From: Camarhynchus parvulus
Lineage: Eukaryota > Chordata > Aves > Passeriformes > Thraupidae
Direction of reading: 5' to 3'
Assembly: GCF_901933205.1 (NCBI RefSeq)
Contig: NC_044572.1
Span: 61,910,965-61,974,964 of the forward strand
Length of the DNA stretch: 64,000 bases
The notes below the pieces were generated by a model that saw nothing but the letters and a program-made list of their open reading frames with translations, was not told the origin of the DNA and made no database searches. Numbering within the stretch: the stretch's first letter is position 1; each line of letters opens with the position of its first letter. Of the stretch, positions 1-11,796 are shown piece after piece. A program made the position numbers and the translations under genes.

Positions 1-1824
1 TCCCTGCATGGGTTTGCAAGGTTACACACTCTGCCCCCCTGAGCATTATTTATTCTCCAAGGTGCACTGGCCAACACCAGGTCCCAATGATGGCAACAGC
101 CACTTTTACAGCTCCAGCCTCCACAAAATAATAGAGTGGGGCAAGTGCCTCACAGTGGACGGATGTACTGCTCAGTTTGCCACTCTAATCTCTTCCCACC
201 ATACCTAGGAATGGTTATGAAGATAAAAGAGAAGCTGGAAACTGTTATTGTATCAAAGCAGATCTGCAGTATCCAGATTTTGTGCGGTTCTGTTGTATTC
301 TCCTCTGCTGGCTCTCTATTTTTAAAATCTGAGCGACAAAAAATAAATTACTCTCGACCTGAGTGTGAAAAAGAATTTTCTTTTATACTGGAATCTTAAC
401 TTTATCTGATAATGAGACCCAAGTAATTTCCTTGAGTTTCAGCTGCAGCAAGTAATGAAACAGTGAAATCTTTCTTCGCTGATTAACAGTATTAGGCTTC
501 CAGGGAACTGAAGCAATTCTCCAGTCTCAGGGAACATGAGAAATTTGCAGGTAATCCTAACCTCATCCATGTCCCCTCTGACTCCCCAGTTTCTGTCTCA
601 CTCAATATGTTAGATTGGCAATGCAGCAGAACATAACTTCCCAAATCATTAAACTGATTTAAACCTCTTGGGGAGAAAAAGTTTATGGGATTTGTGTTGT
701 TGTTTTCCAGGGTTTCAAATCCTTAAGGGACAAGATTTTTTCGTAACTAGGAAAGAAGGCCTGCTTGCTCTCCCTTGGTACTTCTAGCTGTGTCATCTCA
801 GCTAAAGTACCCAGAAACTCAAGGAGACACTTTCCATTAACTTTAGTGGGCTCTCAAGCAGTGGGTTTATGTCAAACACCAAACACTGTTTTAATCCAGA
901 AAGAAGTATATCTCCCTATAAATTTATAAACTATATCTGCATTCAGACTGTGATATGAATCCACATCTTAAACACATAAGTTACAGTTTGATTATTATGT
1001 AATTATAAAATTATCCACATTTTAATTCTATAAATTCCACATCTTCTCTTACAGGTTTTCTGATACATCAGCATATACACCGAGCCTCAGCACTTGTACT
1101 TCACAGTGATCAATCATCAGCCAATCTCCAGTTTTCTTTCTGCAGCCAGGACACCATGGTCAGTCACAGGCAAAAGCAGCCACGTTTTGGGAAGAAGTAA
1201 AAGTGCTGTAACAGAGACCAATTATGACAATAACCCATAGCTGTGTTACAGAAAGAATAATCTAGAGTCTTTTTAGAGAAGCTGTTTGGAAAATAGCTAG
1301 CCATTTTGGTGCCAAATGGGATATAAGCATCTGGTTTCCAAAGGACACTGAATATCGGTTCTCTGGCAGTAAGACACCTCTGCAAGTTTCGCAGGCTAGC
1401 CATTTAAAAAAAAAGGACACCCCAAAACTTATCAACTGCTAGGCTACAACTAGCTCTTTTTCAGAGCTGAGAAAATGATGTGAGATGATGAAGCAGCAGA
1501 AAAAACTTCCATAAGGTTTTTCTTTATTTCCACATGCTGTATCCTCTGTGCTGGTGCTTGCAACTTGCAGCTCCTGGTGCCTGCACAGCGTATGGGAACT
1601 GAGACATTAATGCTCAACTCTGTGGCAACCACATGCCTGCCTACAACTGAAGTCAGTTGCACACACTCAGTGTATAAGCCTACTATTTGGGTATTAATTG
1701 AATAAGCTTTCAGAAATAGTTTAAGCAAATTAGTTCCTGATACATTGCACATCTTGAGCTTTTCCATTTGTGGCCTTTCATTCATAAGCGATCATCCACA
1801 GAGTGAAAAGAAGCACACTTCACT

Positions 1825-1933
1825 CTAATTAGGGAGGAGCTAATTATCCTCCATCAATTAGATCCTACAACACTTATCTGTAAACAGTTGCTGGAAAGGT
1901 ACATAACAGATTAGTGACTGAAGACCTAATTAA
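1825..1933. promoter_or_regulatory. Cluster of homeodomain-type TAATTA/CAATTA sites
   Basis: CTAATTAG (1825-1832, itself palindromic), TAATTA (1841-1846), CAATTAG (1855-1861) and CTAATTAA (1926-1933) fall within 109 bp. Such clusters occur in homeobox-bound enhancers, but AT-rich DNA produces single sites often. Only motif content supports this call. Confidence 0.3.
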
Positions 1934-3699
1934 TAAGGAATAATGAGCTCCTTCCTGCAGGAGATAGAGGAAATGTGCTCTCACTCCTTGAAAATGCCTA
2001 GTGATAAGAGCCATAAAACAGACCATAAATGTGGCAGGAGTAATTTTGTACATAAGAGTTTTCTCATTTTTACATCCAATGTGCAGCCTGTGCTTTCCCA
2101 GTCTCACTGTGCAGCCATGCCACACCACTCTGTCTGCCACCAACAGAGTCATGCAAACAAAGTGAAGGAAATGTCGAATTTCCCAGCTCTTATGCCTCAT
2201 CTGCTATTTGTATTTCCTTTCATTAAATTAAATATGTGCATTTTCCTCTGCCTATTTATAGAAAGGCAGCAGTTTAGATTTTTTTTCCCTAACTGGCTTC
2301 ACATGTGATTTTTTCTGCTTACACCCAAGCAGTTTTATGCTGCTCTGCTGCAGTCACTGTCAGTTATGAGTCCCCATTTCCCCCGTCACATAAATCCCTT
2401 TGATTTCTAGGTCTTGGCTCCTGGTGCAGTTGGATGCTGCTCTCCTGCTCGGTTTCCTCTTTCTTTTGCACCAGGATAGCTTACCATTCTGCTTTTGTTA
2501 ACAGCAGTTTCAGTAACTGACAGTTCATTTCTCTCCAGGATTATCTTCCCAGAAGACACACATTTACCTGTTTCCCAGGCTTGTTGACATCTGCTTTTTG
2601 AAGTTCACTTCTCTTTTTCTTCCCCTTTCACTACCTTCTTTCCCCAGAACACTGATTCTGTTGTTTCATGGTTGCTTTCACTCAAATTTCTTTCTAACTC
2701 GGGTTTATCTCCATCCATTTGTCCCTTGCATAGTCAAATTTTAAAACAGACACTGCTCTGATGTTTTCAATATTATAAAGTCTGAGCTTGGGTCAACAGG
2801 AAAGTTATAAATGATGCTCTGGTTTTATGCACCAAGGTGTCTCACCGAGATGTTTCTCTTACACTCTGTCCAGTGGAAGAAACTCATCAGGTTACAGTAA
2901 AACCAAATAAACCTGGATTCCTTTAAAAGTGCATAACTCTAGCAGCATTCAGTTTAAAAATATCAGGTAATACATATTCTGCAGATAAATAAATTATATC
3001 AGTCAATGAAAAGTTCTGTGAGTGTCCTACAAAAATTGTTCTAATCCACATCAAAAAAAATGTCTAACTTTGAAGCCTTAGAAAAGATAGGGAAATAAAT
3101 TATTCCTGAGGAATCACTGACTGAGGTTGCATAGAAATCAAATTAAATGGGCAGGGGGGGAATTAGAAAAGTTAAAAAGAAAACCACTCAAAAGATCTCA
3201 AAAAACCCATAAAATGCCCTCTTAGTAGCTGCCCTCTCCTGTTAAAGAACCTCCACTAGCGATTATAACAGTGCAGATGGACAAATGTTTCTAAGGTGGA
3301 CCTGGTCCCAGGCTACTCCAGACTTCAGGCCAAGAAGATTTTGTATGGGATGAGGTGACAGAAAGCCTGGGTATGATCTGGCTGGGAGGGAAACAGCAGC
3401 AACTTCAGCCTGTTCCTCCAGCACATTCAGGCTTTACACACTCCAGCATTTTCCTAGAGTGTGTGTGTCCTGCACAGCCAGGAACAGGCAGAACTGAGCC
3501 ATGGACAGTGATTTAATGCACACCAAAGCCAGATGTACTGAAGCTTTAGAGTTTTGAGGAATGAATGCATGACAGAGCACTAAGAGTTTTCTGGAAAACA
3601 GAAACTGGTCAGAAAAGACCAATATTAGAAAGCTGCAGAGGAAATGGAAAGAAAATTTGCTGCTCCTATACATAGCAATTTGTTTCTTCTGCTCTGGAT

Positions 3700-3990
3700 G
3701 ATGAGTAAGGCCTCAGCTGGAGCATGGTCTCCAGTTTTGGGAATCACACTGTGAGGAAGATAAAGACTAATAATAAAATATTTAGAGATCCACAGAAACA
3801 ATCAAATCTCGATGGGATTACTTTATTAGAAAAATTTGATTGAACAATGCCAATTTATTCAGAGGAGAGCAGACTCAGAGAAGTGGGATGCATTAAAGAA
3901 TTAAGTGTTTTATCCAAGGAAACCTGTTTCACATACTGAAGACAAGAAACAGATGCCCAGCAGTACCACATTAGGGAGGGGAAAAACCAG
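3700..3990 (+). mobile_element. Possible ancient CR1 LINE remnant
   Basis: The wording 'ggagcatggtctccagtttt' and later 'cagaggagagcagactcaga' resembles the diverged 3' coding end of avian CR1 elements (a typical copy reads '...tactgtgtccagttctggg...'). The match is loose and ends are unclear. Confidence 0.35.
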
Positions 3991-6900
3991 GTAAAACAAT
4001 AGGTATGGGATTAATCTGGCTAAACACAGGCATCTCTGCTGTAGGCATCTTGAGGTGAAGAAATCAACATCAGTGAAGGCTGTGAAGGTGAGACTCTTTT
4101 TGTCCTCAGTAGGTGACTACAGTCAAATTCAGCTACACTGAGCAGAGAGACCAAATGTCCATTGAGCATCACGGGAGCCGAGACTGCTGGGTCAGAATAC
4201 AGAGAGCAAGGGAAGTCTGGTTCCATGGAGGAGCTTTCATGACAGTCAGAGACCAGAACTGTGACAAAGTCCACTGCAACAGATACAGGGCAGCTGGAAC
4301 TTCTTGGGACTCTTATAACTCATTCATCAGTTAAAAGTAAAACTTATATTCAAAGTATTTTAAATCATAAAAGTGCCCATGTGTGCCAAGATGTACTTGA
4401 AGGCAGCATTTAACATGTCTTCCTAATAAATTAATATAAAAAAGTTAATTGACTGTGAATATTTATATATTTAATAATAATACAATACTTAGCAATATGA
4501 AAAACTAAAATAAGGTTTCAATGGGAACATGTTTGAGAGGACTGTTACTAACTCAGCAAAACAGGGAGTCTTGGAATACAGACATTTTATCAACCAACTG
4601 CCTGCTTGTGTAGATCCTGCAGACATCAAATCAGACTCTAAGAAAGCCATTCTGAGTAGGGCACAGATAAACCTGAATAAACCAATACAACAAGCCCCTG
4701 GTGAATCTGGGGCAAATCCCTGTTGCAGATCAAATCCCCAGCACTGAGGGCTACCTCTGTGTTTTTCAGGTCCCACAAGGCACAGCTGAAGGGCACCAAG
4801 GCTGAAAGAAGAATTTTTGCTCTGGACCCAGACCTGGCAGTTCCCCTCACTCAGCTGTTGTACCAAGCCACCACCACAGAGCCCCTCTGCCACCAGAGCT
4901 GCTATAGAGCCAGGGCCACTGTGATTGGCACTCTGGCCACTTACAGCACTGTCCCAGATGCTTCTGCAAGCATACATGGCTTGAAGGAGGTTCAAGAAAT
5001 GTGTGATCTCTAACTCTGTGGATTACCTAAACAAATGCTAAATTCCAAAACATTTTTAATCCACGTGAAGTTAAAATCTAGGCTTGTCAAAAAATTTCCC
5101 TGGGCAAGGCCAGCTCCTTTTCAAATGACTCAGCTCAGATACTGTCTGACAGAACCCAGAAGTGCAGCTCCCTTGGGACAGACAGGGATGACCTGAGATA
5201 AAGCTGATGAGATGAGAAGGACCGATTAGGATTACCATGTCAGGAATTTGTCCATCCTTACCTACCACAAGAACTACTGGACAAACCTGATGGCAAATCA
5301 CCATTATTTTCCACCTCAAGGGCACTGGAAGCAAAGGCCAAAATCATTCTCATTTGTATGAAAGCAAGAACAGCTTCAGATGCAGAAAACCTCAGTGAAG
5401 AGGTTTTCATTAAACATTATCGTCCAGATAGAAGCACTGATTTTTTTAAAACATCTGCAAGGCATCATGACCCAGTGAAGAGATGAAAGACAGTCTCTTG
5501 CCACCAAATCAAACAGAAAAGGGAATCTATGTGGATGCAGTTATACTCTAGCTGCTCTTCTCACCCCAGGAACGCTCCAGCTGGGAATGAATAGATTGCA
5601 GTGTTAAAAAGCAAGGTGATCACATCTGTTTTATTTCTGCACATATCCACCACTAGAAGCCCTTGCATATCTCCTCCTCTGGGGAAGGCTGCCCTCAGTT
5701 AAACCCCTGTGGCTGAGCACAACAAAAAATTACATATTTTTAAATCAAACTCTCTGCTTGAGGAGTTCCAGCCCAAACGACTGATAAGAGATGATGGCTG
5801 AAACTTTAAGCCTGTGATTTTTCCTGCCTTAGCATCCAACACTCAGCCTGGGGGCTTTAGGTTTGATACATAAACTTCAGCAATCTCACTTAGGCTTCTT
5901 GTCCAACTTATATCTTCTGGCATCCTTTCAAGACAAAGCCAGACCAATTTTTTTTTAATCCATCTATTTAATTCAAACAATATCAGAGGATTAGAGTTTA
6001 CCCATGTGCTTACATGTGTTTATCCAAACTCCAAAAGACATGCACATTTTTCTGCCTGCCATGCAAGTAAAGCAAAGCACTTTCTCAGATGTTTTTCATC
6101 AGTTTTACAAGGAGTTCTGAGGTCCCAGTTTTGGTCCTCTGATACAGCTGGCTGTGAAGTCGATCTGAATGTTTGCCACGTACATGGTTCCTAGCATGAG
6201 GAAAGGCTGTGAATGGAACTTTGTACATAATATAATAATTCTCTTTTTCCTCTACCTCAAATGTTACTCACTGTAGTCATCTTCTGATTTGGTTCGGTGA
6301 AACCAGCTGGTCATTTTTGCATCCTCATATATATTGGAGAGGATAGAGGGCAAGAACTTGAGTGTGACCCCTGCTAGATCCTGCTCCCTATGCTTATTCT
6401 AGTAAGAAGTTAAAAAGTAACATAGAACAGCTCTGGAAATGTAAGGCACCTGAATCCTTTGCAAAGAAGATATTGCAAACATGAGGATTTGACATCACCA
6501 ACATAAAAGTCTTATGAAGAGAACTTCTAAAACCTTATAGGTTTGGGGTATATAGTGCTGCACTTGCTATGCCCTGAGCCCAATTACTCATGGCTTTGTT
6601 ACACCGTGACTTTGGGAAAGACATCGCATCTTGATTTGGCAACTTAAAAGGATGGAGATTGCACCAACTGTTCCAATAGTAACACTCCTAGTTACAAATT
6701 GGGTCTGGTTTCCAGTCTGGACATGCAGTGTACATGCTGGATAATGCTCCATGAGAGTCTTTTCCACTTTTGCCATTACTAAACCTGTTGGGTACTACAT
6801 GCCCAGGGTTTGAATTTGTGAGCTAAGTTCCTCCAGATGGTCTCAGTGGGACAAGACAAAGAGCAAAATCCTTTCTGAGCAGTAACTCTTGGTCATCAAG

Positions 6901-9034
6901 TGTGACCAGTGACACCTCCACTGCTGCAGAGGACACATCTATCCTACAGCACACAAAAGTTCTACCCTGCCCCAAAATTCATGCCCAGATGTTTCACAAA
7001 GCTGGCCTCCTGATGGGAGCAGCAAAGGAGGGATGCAGTAGCCATCAGGAGTTGGCTGAGCCCAGCAGCAACTCTGCTGCCCCCATGCTGCAGCCTCCTC
7101 AGCCTTACAGGTACATCTCCTGCTTCTTACTGGGGACCAGCTGGGGCAAAACAGGGGCTCATCAAACCCAGATGGACCTTATTAGTTATGCAGTGCCATG
7201 GTACAGGTCCAGGAAGGGAAAGTTTGGCCTGTCTGCATATGACAGGTGTGGAAAGGGCAGGTGCCTCACCTTGTGAAAGTCACTGCTCTGCTTTTTGTGT
7301 ACCTTTCACCACCTTAATCTCAGCTGCACTCCTCCAGCAATTTTTTGACTTTACTTCTGTCCAATTTTTTACCTCTCCAGTGATCAAAAAGTATAGCACA
7401 CCTATCACAGCAAAGATACATTCACCTTCAGAGCAGGGAAGTACTTCACCACCATCCCCTCATGAGGCTGTCTGACCCACCAGCAGCCCCAGTTCACCTC
7501 TCACATCCCCACCTGAGTGCACTGTCAGCTCCTCTGGGGTCACACACACATCACCTTCCTGTGTCCAAACAAACCTCCTGACTCCAATGAAGGAGTCTGT
7601 CATCTTTAATTCCCTTGTAACAGTCTTTAAAACATTATAGATGGATAAACACACTTTCAAGGCCATTACACATTTGTTCCCTTTTTAACAAGGGATCATT
7701 AACCTTGTTTTAAAAATACACAGGTTGGAGAGCAGTACTTTGAGTGTTGTATTCCTGTTTGGCTGCTTGCACTGCCCTTGGTGCCAGCAGTTTGCATCTT
7801 ATCAAGGATTTAAGCTCTTTTGGGATGATGGCAAGGTTTTTTCTGATGGCTGAAAGCAAGGGTCACTCCAAGTAATTACTACAGCTGCCCCCAAAGACAC
7901 CAGCAGCACCAATGATTTATCACTGTTGGCACCACAGCTCCCTGAGATGCCAGGGAACAAAAAGGACTGAAGGAATGGGAATGAGACACCTGCAGTATTT
8001 CTAGGCATCCTGCTTTCAGCAGCAGAAGACCTCTTGGTGGTTTTCCCTGCAAAGCTGCAGGCTGGGAGGAAGGCACAGAGAAAGAGTGTATAAGGAAAAG
8101 TCATTGTGCAATGCGCTGTTTCTATCACAGACCTTGCAAGAGACTGTTTGGAGGCAAAGGAAGAAGCCTGCTAGGTGATTACAGGATGCAAAGGTGGTTC
8201 TTGTCAAGGGTATTTAGAGACACAGGAGCAAGGTTAGAACACCCATAACATATTATACTGGGATGAACGGGCCACAGCAGCAAACAAAAAGGAGCTCCAG
8301 GAAGCTTTCTAAAAATGTTTCCAATATAAAAATATTATCTTCATCATGTTCTTATTTTGAAGCAGTAAAAGGATTCACAAGTTTTATAGTAAAATCTCAG
8401 CATAATCAGAATTTATAGAGGCTTCTTTAATTTCTGTAGAAAATGCACAGATTTTCACCTTTAAGTTCAAGAACGTCCAGTTAGAAGATTAATTGCAGTC
8501 CTATTCATTTTCTAGAGCTGGAAGGGTCAAGATTTATGTGATCCCTATAAACCATTTAAACAATCCATTAATGTCCTATTTCTCTGCTTTTCTAGGTCTG
8601 CCTTACACTTCTCCATGAGAAAAAATGTTGTGGGTCATGGTCCATCATTATTAGGGGAGTCTGAAGCATTTGAAAGTACAAAAATAAAAATAAATTTTCC
8701 CCTTTTTTATTGAGATAAACTTTGCTGGTGAATCTGGAGTTATCTTGGGGTCTCCTTGCCCGGTCAGGGGCATCACCAGGGCACTGTTACAAGGAATGAG
8801 CACAGCCAAGCAAAGCCAGCCTGCTCCAAGGCAGAGCCACACTGCCATGGAGGAAAAAACCCAGCTTTAATTTTGCCTCAAATCTGGGAAGAAACCTTAT
8901 TCCTTTATTCAATAAGAAGTGCATTTTATGACTAATAAACCCACCACAGCCTGTCTTGGCGTGCCGGAGCTTCCCAGGGTTGTTTTGTAGGAGATACAGG
9001 AGCCAGACACCAACCATGGTGTTTCAGGATTGTT

Positions 9035-9143
9035 TCCCCGCCGTTTGTCTCTGCCAGCTCAGCCGCTCCGCTCGCAGCCCGGCGCTAGAACCAAGCACTT
9101 TTTGACATTTTTAGGTACCCACGAACGTCACTAGATGGCAGCA
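9035..9143 (+). promoter_or_regulatory. CTCF-like site beside a small CpG-rich patch
   Basis: TCACTAGATGGCAGCA at 9128-9143 fits the vertebrate CTCF core (CCASYAGRKGGCRS) at all but the first base. About 40-90 bp to its left, 9037-9083 holds several CpGs (CCCGCCG, GCCGCTCCGCTCGC, CCCGGCGC), unusual in this CpG-poor window. The motif is seen; binding and insulator activity are inference. Confidence 0.55.
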
Positions 9144-9235
9144 AGAAACTGCACTTGGCCACCCGATGGGCATCTGCCCACCTGAGTGTCCCCAGCTTCC
9201 CCTCGGCCTGCGGGCAGGGAACTCACTTTGCTCGG

Positions 9236-9614
9236 TGTCACAGACATATTTTATGAAAAATCCTTTTGCTAGGATCTTTTCTCCCGAGAGGCTTCAGCTT
9301 CTCCATGTTTTGCTGCTTTGGAATGTGATTTGGAGAACTGTTTACCCAGTATGTGAAATTGTTTTTACTTGATGACCAATGACAGCCACCTCTGTCGAGA
9401 CTGTGAGCAGTCACAAGATTTTATTATCATTCCTTTCTTTTCTATTCCTTGCTAGCCTTCTGATGAAATCCTTTATAGTCTTTTAGTATAGTTTTAATAT
9501 ATCATTTTCTTTTACTGTAATATATATAATAAAATAATAAATAAGCCTTCTGAAACATAGAGTCAAGATTCTCATCTCTTCCCTCATCCTGGGACCCCTG
9601 CGAACACCACCACA
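9236..9614 (-). mobile_element. Solo LTR, ERVK-like family A, copy 1
   Basis: A 379-bp element with TG...CA ends on either strand, similar along most of its length to the copy at 18334-18718; both carry the shared strings 'tagccttctgatgaaa' and 'cttccctcatcctgggaccc'. It is flanked by GCTCGG (9230-9235) and GCCCAG (9615-9620), a 6-bp duplication with two transition differences. Six-base duplications are typical of class II (ERVK-type) retroviruses. No internal retroviral genes remain, so it is a recombination-derived solo LTR. The middle is more diverged than copy 2. The minus orientation is tentative, taken from ATTGG boxes preceding AATAAA in copy 2. Confidence 0.85.
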
Positions 9615-11471
9615 GCCCAGGAGTATTGATGCCTTTTACCCAGGACACCAGGGACACAGCTTGCTGCCCACCTCAGTCCAGCAGCTTTTCCAACCCAACA
9701 GCGTCCTTAACACACAGTAAGATCACATAGATAGAGCCTGAAACCTCACAAGTTTCACAATGCAGGCAAGTGTGCATTGTGAAATGCACCTTCCCAAGAA
9801 GCTGGAGGCATGTTCCCATTTCCAAATGCTCTTCATGCCCTTTTTATCATGCCTGCCTCACATCACTTCTTGCTTTCCCAAGAGTGAATGTTGTACACCC
9901 AGGTGGCAGAGAGGGATCTGCTGGAAAAGCCCTCAGCCAGCTGCAGCCCCAGCCCATCCCAAGTCAGGACCTCCAGCAGGAAATGCCTCCTCAGGAGCAT
10001 CTTTCCTCCCCCGGCCCCAGGTTTCTCTAGGAGATGCTTTCTCAAGCTGTGCTTACAACAGCAGGGGTCACACACACGCAGTGTCAGCAGAGTGCTCTGT
10101 GCTGTGCTTTCTGAAAACCTTCCTCAGTTACCAGATATCCATCTTTGGCCTCCCATATCCCCCCACTATCTCTGTCTCTTCCCCTCTGATGGAGCAGCTT
10201 TTCAGAGTGTTCCCACACACACTCACTTCTCCTTCTGCTCTAAGGCATGGCTTTCTTTCACCAACATCTCTTTATTTTCTATCAGAGCCAACTTTTTATA
10301 TAACTGTACTGATCTGCATGACAGAACTGTCTCTGCCTGCCCCAGTTCATCCCTCTATCCTGACATACCTACAGAGATGCCCTCCTCACCTGCCTGATGG
10401 CATGGAAGGCCAGAGAAGAGAAAATAAGTGGAATAACCCATTGGATTTGCTTCATTCTCTTTTCAGTATTCACTTAGAGGCCATGGACAACTTCAGTCAC
10501 CCACCTGGCCATGCGTTTTGCATTTCCCCCACCATATCCCATGACAGCTCCTCTCAGAGGGCAGAAGAGTCACTCATATCCTGCTTTTATCACCACATTG
10601 GTGCCTCCTATCCAGGGGTAGAAAGAGCAACATCGAATGGAATCTTTAAAATGTATGACAACAGACTCAAACTGTTCTGTGGCAGAAGAGCAAAGAGGCT
10701 GCTCACATCTTTGCTTTCCCCAGCTTTATTTCCCACGAAGGGGCACCCAACTGTGCAGTTTCTCAAACTGTGCACCCCTCATAAGCCTCTGAAAGCAGCT
10801 TCAACCAGTGGCCACCTGGAGAGATTATTTTAAGGGCCTTCCAGTGCTGCTCAAGGGAAGCCGAGGAGGATGTACTGAGGTACATCATCTGTCACACTCC
10901 ATTTTTAAGCTCATTCTTTAGGTTAAGATGACAGGATGGGATTGAGGTGAGTCCTTTGTCTAAGCAGCACAGTGCTTATGTTCACAGCACACAATATAAA
11001 ACACATATCCCCCTGTATTTACTTCTGCAAGCTGCCTGACTCTTCCTGGGAGGGCCCAAACCTGCCAGCCCCAGCCTTGAATCCCTCCTGAATCAGCCAC
11101 AGAAGGTAACAAGGAGCACACAAATTCCCCAGTCTCGTATCCATAATAGCCACCTTTCAACCCCTTACTGGCAGAAGGGGAGACCATGAGCACCTCTTAC
11201 CAGAGGAAGGCTGAGACCTGACAGAAGCCAATGTTCCAGCTACAATTCCCCTTTGACATCAGATGGATTTAGCATCATGTGCACATAATCCCCCTTTTTC
11301 ATCCTCTCCCCAGTACTCAACCCCTGGAGACTTATTCCTGACTCAAGGAAGCCCATATCCCATCTCTCCTCTGCAGCCTGCTCTGACACAGGTGCCTGGT
11401 GCAGGAGCCAGGGCCTGCCCTGGCTGCCCTCTGCAGCCAGGACACACCTGGGCAGGGCTGGGGTGTGAGCT
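9615..11471. other. Intergenic, between two solo LTRs; holds a long open frame
   Basis: Pyrimidine-rich on the plus strand, with the 357-codon frame at 9760-10833 as its main feature. No promoter or RNA gene recognised. Confidence 0.6.
9760..10833 (+). other. Unexplained 357-codon open frame, unrecognised
   Basis: The longest open frame in the window, starting MQASVHCEMHLPKKLEA and ending TSGHLERLF. It is rich in Ser, Pro, Leu, His and Cys. I see no domain, signal peptide, repeat or known family. It begins 146 bp after family A LTR copy 1 and runs away from it. Stop codons are rare in pyrimidine-rich strands, which lowers the bar for a chance frame, and another frame (9888-10397) is also open for 169 codons, as expected from composition alone. 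Probably non-coding; a lineage-specific or LTR-associated transcript is not excluded. Confidence 0.2.
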
Positions 11472-11477
11472 GGGAGT

Positions 11478-11790
11478 TGTTGTCATCTAATTGCAGGGGT
11501 TCCATACTGTTATCTCCTATCACAAAAGTTTCACACCTTCTTGGTGTTTCTCATGGGCATCTCCTCTAAGCACTGGCTCTTTCTTCTTCGCAAAGCAGCC
11601 AACTGAGTCTAGTTCCTTTCTCAACCAGCCACCCCACTCTTTTATAGCACTCTTCTTCTCACTGGTTACAACTGTAGCCTGTTAAAGTCAGGCCTGTTCC
11701 TAATCTTTGATAACTGGCCCAGCTGCAACTCCTTAGGGGTAAGATTACTTTCTACACTAACTTTATTTTCTTATATTCTATCCCCCTACA
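11478..11790 (-). mobile_element. Solo LTR, ERVK-like family B, copy 1 (with terminal duplication)
   Basis: A 313-bp TG...CA element related to 19628-19910. Flanks are GGGAGT (11472-11477) and GGGAGG (11791-11796), a 6-bp duplication with one mismatch. On the minus strand it has a canonical TATA box, TATAAAAG (11646-11639), and an AATAAAG near its 5' end, which supports minus orientation. It is exactly 30 bp longer than copy 2 because the terminal 30 bp (11478-11507) is repeated in diverged form at 11508-11537. Confidence 0.88.
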
Positions 11791-11796
11791 GGGAGG

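Larger units (their letters stand above)
1..9235. other. Intergenic sequence, left end
   Basis: No gene recognised. Open frames are all short (up to 168 codons) and resemble no family I know. It contains the TAATTA cluster at 1825-1933, a possible ancient CR1 remnant at about 3700-3990, and a CpG-rich patch with a CTCF-like motif at about 9035-9143. The 4490-5013 stretch has several overlapping frames on both strands but no recognisable domain. Confidence 0.7.

Noticed and set aside
4489..5013. Overlapping frames on both strands (168, 96, 72 and 70 codons)
   Set aside because: No domain, no splice logic and no compositional sign of coding; consistent with chance in a moderate-GC patch.
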